DNA from: Sphingosinicella microcystinivorans
GTDB lineage: Bacteria > Pseudomonadota > Alphaproteobacteria > Sphingomonadales > Sphingomonadaceae
Assembly (NCBI RefSeq): GCF_027941835.1
Contig: NZ_CP116005.1
Span: 3,053,501 to 3,117,500, forward strand
DNA length: 64,000 nucleotides
Direction: 5' to 3'
Below, piece after piece: positions 20,292-30,084 of this stretch. The notes below the pieces were generated by a model. That model was not told where the DNA came from and made no database searches. It saw only the letters and a program-made list of their open reading frames with translations. Each line of letters begins with the position of its first letter. Positions within the stretch are counted from its first letter, which is position 1. The position numbers and the translations under genes are program-made.

Positions 20292-22556
20292 TCAGGCCTG
20301 TGCCTCCACAAAGCTGTCCAGAACCCGCTTCTCGCCCGCGTGATCGAACGCCACTTCCAGCTTGTTGCCCTCGATCGCCTTGATCGTGCCGCCGCCGAAC
20401 TTCTGGTGGAAGACGCGCATCCCGACGGAGAGGTCGCGGCGGGGAGCGGCGCCGACCGTTACCGAGACGGGCTTCGCCTCGATCTGCGTCGCGGCGTGGG
20501 TGGGGCGGCCGTAGGTCTGGGCGCGTTGCCAGCCGGGGCCGTGGCCGCGCCGGGTGGCGCGGTGGACGTCGGCGAAGGGGTCGCGCTCGTCGAGCGCGGC
20601 GCGCCAGAGCGAGGCACCGCCGGAGAGCGAGGTTTCCGCCTCGATGTGCTCGCGCGGAAGCTCGGCGACGAAGCGTGAGGGGATGGACGAGGTCCACTGG
20701 CCGTAGACGCGGCGGTTCGCGGCGTGGAGGATCGTCGCCTCCTGCTTCGCGCGCGTGATGCCGACGTAGGCGAGGCGGCGTTCCTCCTCGAGGCTCTTGA
20801 GCCCGCCCTCGTCGAGCGAGCGCTGCGAGGGGAACACGCCCTCCTCCCAGCCGACGAGGAAGACGTGGTCGAATTCGAGTCCCTTGGCGGCGTGGAGCGT
20901 CATGATCGTGACCTTGGGCTCGTCGCGGGCCTCCTCGTTGTCCATCACGAGGCTGACGTGTTCGAGGAACGCCTCCATCGACTCGAACTCCTCCATCGCG
21001 CGGGTGAGCTCGAGCAAGTTCTCGACGCGGCCCTGCGCCTCGGTGGAGCGGTCGGCCTGCCACATGGCGAGGTAGCCCGATTCCTCGATGATGATGCGGG
21101 CAAGCTCCGGGTGGGGCATCTTGTCCGCGAGGTGCCCGCGCCAGCGGCGGAAGTCCTCGGAAAGCTGCGCGAGCGCCTTGCGCGCGGCGGGCGGGAGTTC
21201 GCTGGTGCCGGCGATGTCGGAGGCGGCGACCGACAGCGGTATCCCGGCGGCGGCGGCGAACTGGTGCAGGCGTTGCAGGCTCTTGTCGCCGAGGCCGCGC
21301 TTGGGGGTGTTGACGATGCGTTCGAAGGCGAGGTCGTCGGCGGGCTGGCTGACGACGCGGAAGTAGGCGAGGGCGTCGCGGATCTCCATCCGGGCGAAGA
21401 AACGCGGGCCGCCGATGATGCGGAACGGGATGCCGACGCGCACGAAGCGCTCCTCGAATTCCAGCATCTGGTACTGCGCGCGCACGAGGATGGCGACGCG
21501 GTCGGCGGAAACGCCGCGGCGCTGGAGGCTCTCGATCTCGTCGCCGACGCGGCGGGCTTCCTCCGGCCCGTCCCACACGCCGAGCACGCGCACCTTCTCG
21601 CCGCTGTCCGCCTCGGTCCAGAGGGTCTTGCCGAGCCGGTCGGCATTCTGCGCGATGAGGCCGCCTGCCGCGCCGAGGATATGGCCCGTGGAGCGGTAGT
21701 TCTGTTCGAGCCGGATCACCTTCGCGCCGGGAAAGTCCTGCTCGAAGCGCAGGATGTTGGCGACCTCCGCGCCGCGCCACGAATAGATCGATTGGTCGTC
21801 ATCGCCCACGCAGCAGATGTTCCGGTGCTTCTGCGCGAGCAGGCGCAGCCAGAGGTACTGCGAGACGTTGGTGTCCTGATACTCGTCGACGAGGATGTAG
21901 CGGAAACGCGCCTGGTACTGCTCCAGAACGTCGCGGTGCTTGGCGAAGATGGTGAGCATGTGCAGCAGGAGGTCGCCGAAATCGGTGGCGTTCAATTCGA
22001 CGAGCCGCGCCTGATAGGCGGCGTAGAGCGCGCCCGCCCTGCCGTCCGCGAACGCCCACGTCTCGTCCTTCGGGAGCGATTCGGGCGTCCAGCCGCGGTT
22101 CTTCCACTTGTCGACGAGGCCGGCGAGCTGGCGCGCGGGCCAGCGCTTCTCGTCGAGATCGGCGGCGGTGATGACCTGCTTCAGGAGGCGGATCTGGTCG
22201 TCGGTGTCGAGGATCGAGAAGTTCGACTTGAGCCCGACAAGCTCGGCGTGGCGGCGGAGCATCTTCGCGGCGACGGCATGGAAGGTGCCGAGCCAGCCCA
22301 GCCCCTCCGCCATGTCGCCGATCACCGCGTGCATCCGCTCGCGCATCTCGCGCGCCGCCTTGTTGGTGAAGGTGACGGCGAGGATTTCGGACGGCCACGC
22401 GCGCTGCGTGTAGATGATGTGCGCGAGCCGCGCGGTCAGCGCGCGAGTCTTGCCCGTGCCGGCGCCCGCGAGCATCAGCACGGGGCCCTCGGTCGTCAGC
22501 ACCGCGTCGCGCTGCGGCGCGTTCAGGCCGCTGAGATAGGGCGGTTCATCGCTCAT
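20292..22556 (-). CDS. UvrD/PcrA-family ATP-dependent DNA helicase
   Basis: 754-residue superfamily 1A 3'-to-5' helicase. Motifs in order: LNAPQRDAV (Q motif), GAGTGKT (motif I), TFTNKAAREM (Ia), VDEYQDTN (II), GDDDQSIYSWRGA (III), LEQNYRST (IV), TMHAAKGLEF-like (V) and VGITRAK (VI). A basic C-terminal tail ends in the KFGGGTIKAIEGNKLEVAF Tudor-like domain known from PcrA/UvrD, which contacts RNA polymerase. Probable roles are nucleotide excision repair and replication restart. The start is set at ATG 22556 by homology; in-frame starts up to 22583 exist. Confidence 0.93.
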   Translation of the reverse strand: MSDEPPYLSGLNAPQRDAVLTTEGPVLMLAGAGTGKTRALTARLAHIIYTQRAWPSEILAVTFTNKAAREMRERMHAVIGDMAEGLGWLGTFHAVAAKMLRRHAELVGLKSNFSILDTDDQIRLLKQVITAADLDEKRWPARQLAGLVDKWKNRGWTPESLPKDETWAFADGRAGALYAAYQARLVELNATDFGDLLLHMLTIFAKHRDVLEQYQARFRYILVDEYQDTNVSQYLWLRLLAQKHRNICCVGDDDQSIYSWRGAEVANILRFEQDFPGAKVIRLEQNYRSTGHILGAAGGLIAQNADRLGKTLWTEADSGEKVRVLGVWDGPEEARRVGDEIESLQRRGVSADRVAILVRAQYQMLEFEERFVRVGIPFRIIGGPRFFARMEIRDALAYFRVVSQPADDLAFERIVNTPKRGLGDKSLQRLHQFAAAAGIPLSVAASDIAGTSELPPAARKALAQLSEDFRRWRGHLADKMPHPELARIIIEESGYLAMWQADRSTEAQGRVENLLELTRAMEEFESMEAFLEHVSLVMDNEEARDEPKVTIMTLHAAKGLEFDHVFLVGWEEGVFPSQRSLDEGGLKSLEEERRLAYVGITRAKQEATILHAANRRVYGQWTSSIPSRFVAELPREHIEAETSLSGGASLWRAALDERDPFADVHRATRRGHGPGWQRAQTYGRPTHAATQIEAKPVSVTVGAAPRRDLSVGMRVFHQKFGGGTIKAIEGNKLEVAFDHAGEKRVLDSFVEAQA

Positions 22557-22649
22557 CGAGGTGGGAACAGATACACTCATCATGCGCTGTGATAATCTCT
22601 ATGGTGCTGTCTTGGCCAGCGTGAAGAACATTTTGTGAACGGAAGCGCA

Positions 22650-25600
22650 ATGCGGAAGACGTGGATCGGGTTCGGTGCGGTTGCGGGAACGGCGGCGATG
22701 GTGGCCGTCGTGCCCTATTTCATCGACTGGAACTGGTTCAAGCCGCAGCTCGTCACGGCCGTGGAGGAAGCGACCGGCTACGACGTGGAGGTGGCCGGGG
22801 ACATCGGCTTCTCGCTGCTGCCGAGCCCGCGCCTTTCCGCCGAGAACCTCACCGTCACCGGTTTCGGGGAAAGCCGCGAGCCGCTGGTGAAGGCGCAGAA
22901 GCTTTCCGCCGCCGTCGCCTTCCTGCCGCTGCTCTCGAAGCGTGCGGAGGTGAAGTACATCGCGCTCGAAACGCCCACGGTGCGCCTCATCAGCTATGCC
23001 GACGGCACGACCAACTGGTCCGATCCCGCGAAAGCGGAGACGGACTCATCGGGCGGCGAACTTTCGATCGAGGATTTCCGCGTCGAGAACGGCACGTTCA
23101 TCATGCAGGGCGCCGAAGGCGAGCCGATGCGGATCGACGACATCGACATGAACGTGTCGATTGCGAGCGCGGAAGGCCCTTACAAGGCGGAAGGCTCGCT
23201 GCTGTACGGCAAGCTGCCGGTCACGCTCACCGCCGAGTATGAAAAGGGCGGCGTCCGGCTGGATGCGGCGGTCAAGAACGCAGGGACGCTGGCGTTCGCC
23301 GGTCGTCTCGGCGAGGCCGAAGAGGGCGCCGCGACGCCCGTTTCGGGCAAACTCACCGTTTCCGGCGAGGAACTCGGCGTGCTGATGGCGGCGTTCACGG
23401 GCGACGAGGCATCGAAGGCGATCGCCTATCAGAAGCCGGTGCAGGTGAAGGCGACCATCGACGGCACCACCGAGCACCTGCGCATCGCCGATGTCGACGG
23501 CACGGTCGGCGGATCGAAGCTGGGCGGCGCGTTCGACATTGATCGCGGCGAGCGGACCGTCATCAGCGGCCGTGTCGTGATGGATGCGATCAACGCGGCC
23601 GACTGGATGTCCGCCGACAAGACGGACGACAAGGAGCCGTTCGAGCTTCCCGAAACGATCGACGCGGACGTGCTCGTGCGCGTGAACGACGCGCGCTACG
23701 GCGACATGCGGCTCGGCGCGGTGAACGCGCCGGTGAAGCTCGCGAACCGCGTCGTGACGCTCGGCGACACCCGGCTCGCGCTCGCGGGCGGCGGCAGCGC
23801 CGTCGTGCGCGGGCTCCTCGACGCGGCGGACGGCGAGCCGCGCTTCCGGGGGCGCTTCGGCGCCAGCCTGCCGCGCCCCGCGCAGACGCTCGCGGCGTTC
23901 GGCACGGACGGCTACACGTCGCTGCCGCCCGCGACGCTCGGCGGCACCATCGAATACCTGGGCGACGCGGTGACGCTCGGCGACCTTCGCGGCACGCTCG
24001 ACGGCAAGACCGTGGGCGGCAAGGTCCGCTACCCGCTGGAAGAGGGGCTGCCGATCGACGTGACGCTCGGCCTGCAAGGGCTGAACTGGGACCGCGTGGT
24101 CTCGAAGCCGTCGACGGGCAAATCCGGCGATGCGTTCGCCCGCACGGTGAACTTCGACGTGCGCCTCGGCGAACTGCTGATGGGCGGCAGCCGCTACGGC
24201 GGCATCACCGCGAAAGGCAGTTACGCGGCCGACAAGGTGACGCTGGCGCAGGCGGTGGTAGAGGAAGCACTCGGCTTCGGGATCACGGCCAAGGGCAGCA
24301 TAGACAAGCTCTCCGCCGACCGCCGCGCCGACCTCGCGCTCGGCCTTGCGGGCGAGGGCGTGAAGGGCGCGATCACCGTGAAGGGGCCGATGTCGAAGCT
24401 CGATGTCGGCGGTGCGGTCACTTACGCGGGCGCGGAGATCGGCCTCAATGGCTGGGTGCGGACGGAGCCGGATGTCGCCTACCAACTCGCGGCGTCGGCG
24501 AAGGCGCCGGAAGCGGGCGTCGTGCTCGCGCGGCTTCAGGACGAGCCGCGTGCGGCGAAGCTCGGCCCGCTCGACCTCGGCATGCAGATCGCGGGCGCGG
24601 GCGACGTCGCGAAGATCACCGGCATCGCGGGCAAGATCGGCGGCATGACGCTCTCCGGGGACGCCTCCGTCAACACGGGCGGATCGGTGCCGGTGGTGAA
24701 CGCCGTGCTGAAGGCGGGCGTCGTGCCCGTGCTCGCGCTGATGGGCGACGACGGCACCGGCGCTGCCGAGGCGGCGAGCGGGAAGGGCGCGCGCTGGTCC
24801 TCCGAGCCGCTGTCGTTCGACTGGATCCGCAATTTCGACGGGCGCATCGCGCTGTCGGCGGAGCGGGCGAACTACGATGCCTATGTTCTGGAAAAGCCTT
24901 CGCTCGCGCTTGTGAGCAAGGGCGGCACGCTCAATATCGAAGGGCTGAAAGGCGGGCTCTACGGCGGCGTCTTCACCGCCTCCGGTACGCTCACCTCGGG
25001 CGAGGCGCAGGGCATGGCGCTGAAGGTCGCGCTGAGCAGCGTGCCGGTCGAGCCGTTCCTGAAGGCGGCGATGGCGAGCGCGCCCGCCACCGGCACGTTC
25101 GACATGACCGCGAACGTCACCGCGCGCGGCCGCTCGCAAAAGGCGCTGATGTCCTCGCTTGCCGGGCCGGTGCGCCTTGCCGCGACGAACGGCGTCATCC
25201 GCAAGGTGAACCTGAAGGCGCTCGACGAGGAACTGGGCGACCTGCGCTCCATCGACAGCTTCGCCCGCTTCGCGGGGACGGCGCTGAAGGGCGGCGAGAC
25301 GCAGTACCGCACGCTCGCCATCGACGCGACCGGCAAGGGCGGCCGCTTCAACATCGACAAGGTGACGAGCGACATGGACGGCGGCAGCGTGACCGCGAAA
25401 GGCTATGTCGACATGGGCGCGTGGTATGCGGACAGCGTCGCCGCCATCCGCCTCGGCAGCCATGCGGACGCGCCGGCGATCCCCGCGACGATCAAGGGGC
25501 CGCTGCCGGTGCCGGAGGTCAATTATTCGCTGGGGCCGCTGCAAACGTGGTTCGGCAAGCGCATCGCGCTCGTCGGCATCAAGGCGGCGGTGGGCGGCGA

Positions 25601-25781
25601 GAAGCTCGATCTCGGCGGTCTCATCGGCGGCAGGACGCAGGACAAGGCCGCTGTCGCCGAAGGCGAGACGCCCGCCGCCGCGCAGCCGCAGAAGAGCGTG
25701 GAGCAGGAACTCGGCACCGCGCTCGGCAAGGGCCTCGGCAAGCTGCTCGGCAAGAAGAAAACGACGGAAGAGCAGCAGTAG
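22650..25781 (+). CDS. AsmA family protein
   Basis: 1,043-residue inner-membrane-anchored periplasmic protein of the AsmA/TamB superfamily, proposed to help move lipids to the outer membrane. An N-terminal membrane helix (about residues 5-25) is followed by the AsmA N-terminal block (IDWNWFKPQLVTAVEEATGYDVEVAGDIGFSLLPSPRLSAENLTV). The remaining beta-rich body ends in the AsmA C-terminal region (AATNGVIRKVNLKAL, GGRFNIDKVTSDMDGGSVTAKGYVDM). A Lys-rich tail closes it. ATG 22650 has GGAAG just upstream; a GTG at 22635 is in frame. Confidence 0.9.
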   Translation: MRKTWIGFGAVAGTAAMVAVVPYFIDWNWFKPQLVTAVEEATGYDVEVAGDIGFSLLPSPRLSAENLTVTGFGESREPLVKAQKLSAAVAFLPLLSKRAEVKYIALETPTVRLISYADGTTNWSDPAKAETDSSGGELSIEDFRVENGTFIMQGAEGEPMRIDDIDMNVSIASAEGPYKAEGSLLYGKLPVTLTAEYEKGGVRLDAAVKNAGTLAFAGRLGEAEEGAATPVSGKLTVSGEELGVLMAAFTGDEASKAIAYQKPVQVKATIDGTTEHLRIADVDGTVGGSKLGGAFDIDRGERTVISGRVVMDAINAADWMSADKTDDKEPFELPETIDADVLVRVNDARYGDMRLGAVNAPVKLANRVVTLGDTRLALAGGGSAVVRGLLDAADGEPRFRGRFGASLPRPAQTLAAFGTDGYTSLPPATLGGTIEYLGDAVTLGDLRGTLDGKTVGGKVRYPLEEGLPIDVTLGLQGLNWDRVVSKPSTGKSGDAFARTVNFDVRLGELLMGGSRYGGITAKGSYAADKVTLAQAVVEEALGFGITAKGSIDKLSADRRADLALGLAGEGVKGAITVKGPMSKLDVGGAVTYAGAEIGLNGWVRTEPDVAYQLAASAKAPEAGVVLARLQDEPRAAKLGPLDLGMQIAGAGDVAKITGIAGKIGGMTLSGDASVNTGGSVPVVNAVLKAGVVPVLALMGDDGTGAAEAASGKGARWSSEPLSFDWIRNFDGRIALSAERANYDAYVLEKPSLALVSKGGTLNIEGLKGGLYGGVFTASGTLTSGEAQGMALKVALSSVPVEPFLKAAMASAPATGTFDMTANVTARGRSQKALMSSLAGPVRLAATNGVIRKVNLKALDEELGDLRSIDSFARFAGTALKGGETQYRTLAIDATGKGGRFNIDKVTSDMDGGSVTAKGYVDMGAWYADSVAAIRLGSHADAPAIPATIKGPLPVPEVNYSLGPLQTWFGKRIALVGIKAAVGGEKLDLGGLIGGRTQDKAAVAEGETPAAAQPQKSVEQELGTALGKGLGKLLGKKKTTEEQQ

Positions 25782-25794
25782 GCGTGGGAGGCGC

Positions 25795-26337
25795 TCATAC
25801 CACCCGCAGCAGGTGCAGCCGCGCCTTGCCGACGTCGCGGACCGTGTCGACGACGTAGCCCTCCGGGCCAAGCGTCTCGTCACGGCTCGTCTCAACGCTG
25901 ATCCATGCGCCCGGCGCCGGCCAGCCGCCTTGCCGCAAGGCCGCGAGCGCCCGTTCCGCAAGGCCCTTGCCGTAGGGCGGATCGAGGAACAGGAGGTCAA
26001 AGGCAGCGGCCGCCGTGCCCGGCGCGTCCGCGCTTCGGGCCAGTACGGTGGCCCGCTCGGCGGCGCCGAGCTTCGCGATATTGGCCTTGAGTGCGGTGAG
26101 CGCGCTGCGGTCTGTTTCCACGAACGTGGCGTGCGCGGCCCCGCGCGACAGGGCCTCGAGCCCGAGCGCGCCCGTGCCTGCGAACAGGTCGGCGACAGTC
26201 AGCCCCTCGAACGTGCCGAGGCGGCTCGTCAGCATCGAGAACAGGGTCTCGCGCGCGCGGTCGGCGGTGGGCCGGGTCGCGGCACCGGCGGGCGCGGCGA
26301 GGGGCCGTCCGCGCCATGCCCCCGCGATGATCCTCAT
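25795..26337 (-). CDS. rsmD: 16S rRNA (guanine(966)-N(2))-methyltransferase RsmD
   Basis: 180-residue SAM-dependent methyltransferase acting on G966 of 16S rRNA. Key features are MRIIAGAWRGRPL at the N-terminus, the RPTADRARETLFSML block, SAM loop VADLFAGTGALGLEALSRGA and the catalytic LFLDPPYGKG. The start ATG at 26337 overlaps the upstream pseudouridine synthase stop by four bases (ATGA), so two rRNA-modification genes are translationally coupled. Confidence 0.95.
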   Translation of the reverse strand: MRIIAGAWRGRPLAAPAGAATRPTADRARETLFSMLTSRLGTFEGLTVADLFAGTGALGLEALSRGAAHATFVETDRSALTALKANIAKLGAAERATVLARSADAPGTAAAAFDLLFLDPPYGKGLAERALAALRQGGWPAPGAWISVETSRDETLGPEGYVVDTVRDVGKARLHLLRVV

Positions 26338-27287
26338 TTCTGCGGCAGGCGGCTCCGCAGCCGCGACACGGCGTCGTCCGGGACCTGCTCCACGCCGCGC
26401 ACCGGAAGCTCGCCCAGGTCGAAGGGGCCGTAGCCGACGCGGATCAGCCGCGCGACCTTGAGGCCGAGATGCTCCAGCACCTTGCGGACCTCGCGGTTCT
26501 TGCCCTCGGTGATGCTGACGACGAGCCACGCATAGGCGCCGGACCTGTGCTCGATGTCGGCGTTGATGGGGCCGTAGCGCACGCCTTCGATGGTGACGCC
26601 CTCGGCGAGCGCTTCGAGCGCGCGGGCGTTGACGCTGCCGAACACGCGCACGCGGTAGCGCCGCACCAGCGCGTTCGCGGGAAGCTCCATCGCGCGCTTG
26701 AGCTCGCCGTCGTTGGTGAGGAGCAGCAGGCCCTCGGTGTTCATGTCGAGACGGCCGATGGTGACGAGCCGGGGCAGGTCCTTCGGCAGCAGGTCGTAGA
26801 TCGTGGCGCGGCCCTTGGGATCGCGCGCGGTGGTCAGGCAGCCGGCGGGCTTGTGGAAGCGGTAGAGGCGCGTCGCGCTCGCGGCGGCGACGGGGTTGCC
26901 GTCCACGGTCACGCCGGCGAGCGAGGCGAGGTTGAGCGCGGGCGAGGTCAGCACGGCGCCCTCCACCGCGATCCGCCCCTCGGCGATCATCCGCTCGATG
27001 TCGCGCCGCGAGCCGACGCCCGCGCGGGCGAGCAGCTTGGCGATGCGCTGCGGCTCGCCGGGCTTGTGCGCCGGGGGGGTGGGGCGGTCCGGGCGACGCG
27101 CGGGCCGGTCGGGCCGGGCGGGGCGCTCGGACCTTCCGGCCGGGCGCGGCCGCTCGCCGCCGGGTTCGTCACGGCGATCGGCGGGCGGGCGCGGGCGCCG
27201 CGGCTTGCCGTCCGCGGGCGGACGCGCAGGACCGCCGGCTTTCGAAGGGCGGCGCGGGGGACCGGAACGGCGAGGGGGTTTCGACAT
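26334..27287 (-). CDS. rluB: Pseudouridine synthase, RsuA/RluB family, with long basic N-terminal extension
   Basis: 317-residue RNA-modifying enzyme. The first 75 or so residues are low-complexity Arg/Pro/Gly-rich, probably disordered and RNA-binding. Then comes an S4 domain (QRIAKLLARAGVGSRRDIERMI) and the catalytic domain with GRLDMNTEGLLLLTNDGEL, whose Asp is the catalytic residue, and ITEGKNREVRKVLEHLGLKVARLIRV. RluB modifies U2605 of 23S rRNA; the RluB label rests on family resemblance and RsuA/RluF cannot be excluded. ATG 27287 is chosen over 27296. Confidence 0.85.
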   Translation of the reverse strand: MSKPPRRSGPPRRPSKAGGPARPPADGKPRRPRPPADRRDEPGGERPRPAGRSERPARPDRPARRPDRPTPPAHKPGEPQRIAKLLARAGVGSRRDIERMIAEGRIAVEGAVLTSPALNLASLAGVTVDGNPVAAASATRLYRFHKPAGCLTTARDPKGRATIYDLLPKDLPRLVTIGRLDMNTEGLLLLTNDGELKRAMELPANALVRRYRVRVFGSVNARALEALAEGVTIEGVRYGPINADIEHRSGAYAWLVVSITEGKNREVRKVLEHLGLKVARLIRVGYGPFDLGELPVRGVEQVPDDAVSRLRSRLPQK

Positions 27288-27354
27288 GGCGCCCAACTGG
27301 ACCGGAAGCGGGGAATTGGCAAGCCCGGCGCGTCTCTCCCGGCGATGGGACGGC

Positions 27355-27702
27355 TCAGTCGAAGTCGCGGGGAACCGCCTCGTCGCCTTCCGTGCGGTTC
27401 CGGTAGAGCGCCGCGCGCGCCAGCAGCATCAGCGTGACCGGCGTGGTCAGCGTCACGAACAGCGCGATCAGCACCTCGTGGATCACGGGCCGGCTCTGGA
27501 GCGCGGAGAAGCAGATCATCGACGCGATGAGGACGCCGCCCGCGCCCAGCGTCGTGCCCAGCGTGGGGGCGTGGACGCGCTCGTAGAAGGACTTGAGCCG
27601 GAGGAGGCCGAAAGAGCCGATGGCGGTGATGACGGCGCCGGACAGCAGGAACAGCGCCGTCAGGATCGTCGCCCACAGCGGCAGGTCGGGTGCGTGGATC
27701 AT
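27355..27702 (-). CDS. mrpG: Na+/H+ antiporter subunit MrpG
   Basis: 115-residue protein with three predicted membrane helices. The sequence FGLLRLKSFYERVHAPTLGTTLGAGG is the MnhG/PhaG signature. It is the last gene of the six-gene mrp operon and overlaps mrpF by four bases. MrpG is needed for assembly and activity of the Mrp complex, which exports Na+ in exchange for protons. Confidence 0.95.
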   Translation of the reverse strand: MIHAPDLPLWATILTALFLLSGAVITAIGSFGLLRLKSFYERVHAPTLGTTLGAGGVLIASMICFSALQSRPVIHEVLIALFVTLTTPVTLMLLARAALYRNRTEGDEAVPRDFD

Positions 27703-27980
27703 TCGATCACCTCGCCGCGCATCAGGAACTTCGAGAGCGCCACCGTGCCCGTGAAGCCGAGGATGCCGATGGCAAGCGCGGATTCGAAGTAGAGCGTGCG
27801 TCCGGTCTGGATGCCGAAGGTGACGAGCAGCAGCATGGCGTTCACGTACAGCGTATCGAGCCCCAGCACGCGGTCCTGCGCGCGCGGTCCCACGGCGACG
27901 CGCCACGCGGCGCAGCCCATAGCGAAGCCGAGGATGATCTGCGACGTGGTGATCGCCCACGCCAGGAACAGCGTGCTCAT
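27699..27980 (-). CDS. mrpF: Na+/H+ antiporter subunit MrpF
   Basis: 93-residue three-helix membrane protein. GPRAQDRVLGLDTLYVNAMLLLV matches the MnhF/PhaF consensus (G-P-x2-D-R-V-x2-D). ATGA overlaps link it to mrpE upstream and mrpG downstream. Length is normal for the family. Confidence 0.95.
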   Translation of the reverse strand: MSTLFLAWAITTSQIILGFAMGCAAWRVAVGPRAQDRVLGLDTLYVNAMLLLVTFGIQTGRTLYFESALAIGILGFTGTVALSKFLMRGEVIE

Positions 27981-28465
27981 TCGAATATCTCCATCAGCAG
28001 GCGTTCGTAGCGGTTCTTGATGAGCGCGATCCATTGCGCGTCGTCGACGAGGTCGAGGACGTGAATGAGCAGGAGGTTGCGCGAACGGTCGTATTGCAGC
28101 CAGAGCGTGCCCGGCGTCGCCGTGATGATGCAGGCCAGAACGGCGAGGCCGTATTGATTGCGAAGATCGAGCGGCATTTGCAGGAAGCCGGAGCGGTGGT
28201 CCTGCCGCTTCCCGAAGAGGATGATGCGCCCCACCGCGATGTTCGAGCGGATGATGTCCTGCAGCACGATGATCGCCAGCCGGGGGATGGCGAGGGAAAA
28301 CCTGATCTTCGCGGGCTCCGGCTGAAGCGCCGCCATCGCCTTCGTCGCAAGCACGGCGATCAGGCTTCCGAGCAGGACATGGCCGGGGGACACCGATTCG
28401 GTCAGCAGCAGCCACATCGCGAGCAACGCGGCCGCGAACGCGGGGTAGGGGACGATCCGCCTCAT
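27977..28465 (-). CDS. mrpE: Na+/H+ antiporter subunit MrpE
   Basis: 162-residue membrane protein with two N-terminal helices and a cytoplasmic tail. Family marks are VLQDIIRSNIAVGRIIL and LACIITATPGTLWLQYDRSRNLLLIHVLD (MnhE/PhaE). The start ATG at 28465 overlaps the mrpD stop by four bases; longer upstream frames run antisense into mrpD and are not homologous. Confidence 0.95.
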   Translation of the reverse strand: MRRIVPYPAFAAALLAMWLLLTESVSPGHVLLGSLIAVLATKAMAALQPEPAKIRFSLAIPRLAIIVLQDIIRSNIAVGRIILFGKRQDHRSGFLQMPLDLRNQYGLAVLACIITATPGTLWLQYDRSRNLLLIHVLDLVDDAQWIALIKNRYERLLMEIFE

Positions 28466-30084
28466 GGCTGCACCTGGCTGCCGTTCGCCGGGGAAAGCAC
28501 CGCGTCGGAGTAGACTGCCCGATCGGAAAGGTTGTCCGCGATGTCCTCCATGTAGGTCATCACCGCTCCCGCATAGACCATCAGGGCAAGGCATGCCGCG
28601 AGCAGGATGCCGACCGGCAGCGCCTCGACGATGCTGAGCGCCGGGGTCTGCGTTTCATCCGGCGTCCAGATCAGGTCTATGCCCGCGCGCACCGTGGCGA
28701 TCAGCGCCGCGAGCCCGGACCCGAGCACCAGCGCGATGAACAGCCACGACATCGCAGGCACGGTTTCCTGCTCGAACAGCAGGCCGTCGATCATGGCGAA
28801 CTTCGCGATGAAACCCGACAGCGGCGGCAGGCCCGACAGCAGCACGGCGCAGAAGGCGAAGCCGCCGCCGATGAGCGCGAGCGTCGCCGGGATCACGACG
28901 CCGATCTCGTCGTCCTCCTCCTCGGCGAGCGTGCCGATATACTCGTCCTCGAAAACCGGCTCGGAGGTCGATGCCTCGTCCTCGTCCAGGCTGCCGCGTT
29001 CGACGAGCTCGGTGATGAGGTAGAAGGCGCTGATCGCCAGCGTCGAGCTGACGAGGTAGAAAAGCGCCCCGGAGAGCACGTTGCTGCTGCCCGTTCCGAT
29101 CGCCGCGAGCAGCGTGCCCGAGGAGACGAGGACGTAGTGGCCGCCGATCCCGGTCAGCGTCGATGCCGAGAGGATGCCGACCGTGCCGAAGGCGATCGTC
29201 GCCATGCCGCCGATCAGCAGCCATTCGTTGGCGAAACTCGCAGCGAGGCCCGCCTCGTCGCCGAACAGCAGCATGGAGAGGCGCAGGACGATGTAGACGC
29301 CCACCTTGCTCATGATCGCGAACACGGCCGCGACCGGCGGCGCGGCGGCGGCATAGGTGCGCGGCAGCCACAGCCCCAGCGGCCACATGCCGGCCTTCAC
29401 GAGGAAGGCGATGCCGAGGATCGCGGCGCCGGCTTCGAGCAGCATCACGTCGTTCTCGGGCACGTTCGGGATGCGGACGGCAAGATCGGCCATGTTGAGC
29501 GTGCCGGTGACGCCGTAGAGCATACTGACGCCGATGAGGAAGAGCAGCGAGGTCGCCACGTTGATCGTGATGTAGTGCAGCCCGGCGCTGACCCGCGCCC
29601 GGCCCGATCCGTGCAGAACGAGGCCGTAGGACGCCGCGAGCAGCACTTCGAAGAACACGAACAGGTTGAAGAGGTCGCCGGTGAGGAACGCGCCGTTCAG
29701 CCCCATCAGCAGCAGCAGGAACAGCGCGTGGAAGCGCGGTCCCGCCCGGTCCCACCGCGCGAGCGCGTAGAACAGCGAGGTGAAGCCGAGCACGGCGGTG
29801 AGCATCAGCATCAGGGCGGAAAGCCTGTCCACCACCAGCACGATGCCGAACGGCGCCGCCCAGTCGCCCAGCCGGTAGGTGCCGACCCAGGGACGGCCGG
29901 ACGCGTCGGCCGAGAGGGTCTGGTGGAGCAGGACGGCGGCGATCACGACGAGAAGCGCGGCGGCGGCGAGCGCGAGGCCGCTGCGCAGACGGCGGTGACG
30001 ATCGCTGAACAGCAGCATCAGCGCGCTGACGACCAGCGGCAGGACGATCGGCAGGACGATCAGGTGCTGGAGCCAGCCGCTCAC
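28462..30084 (-). CDS. mrpD: Na+/H+ antiporter subunit MrpD
   Basis: 540-residue NuoN/NuoM-like proton-translocating subunit with about fourteen membrane helices. Conserved charged residues sit in FNLFVFFEVLLAASYGL and FLVKAGMWPLGLWLPRTYAAAAPPVAA. A strongly acidic cytoplasmic or periplasmic loop (about residues 365-400, rich in Glu/Asp) interrupts two helices and is longer than in Bacillus MrpD. Overlaps of four bases with mrpC and mrpE show a tightly coupled operon. Confidence 0.95.
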   Translation of the reverse strand: MSGWLQHLIVLPIVLPLVVSALMLLFSDRHRRLRSGLALAAAALLVVIAAVLLHQTLSADASGRPWVGTYRLGDWAAPFGIVLVVDRLSALMLMLTAVLGFTSLFYALARWDRAGPRFHALFLLLLMGLNGAFLTGDLFNLFVFFEVLLAASYGLVLHGSGRARVSAGLHYITINVATSLLFLIGVSMLYGVTGTLNMADLAVRIPNVPENDVMLLEAGAAILGIAFLVKAGMWPLGLWLPRTYAAAAPPVAAVFAIMSKVGVYIVLRLSMLLFGDEAGLAASFANEWLLIGGMATIAFGTVGILSASTLTGIGGHYVLVSSGTLLAAIGTGSSNVLSGALFYLVSSTLAISAFYLITELVERGSLDEDEASTSEPVFEDEYIGTLAEEEDDEIGVVIPATLALIGGGFAFCAVLLSGLPPLSGFIAKFAMIDGLLFEQETVPAMSWLFIALVLGSGLAALIATVRAGIDLIWTPDETQTPALSIVEALPVGILLAACLALMVYAGAVMTYMEDIADNLSDRAVYSDAVLSPANGSQVQP

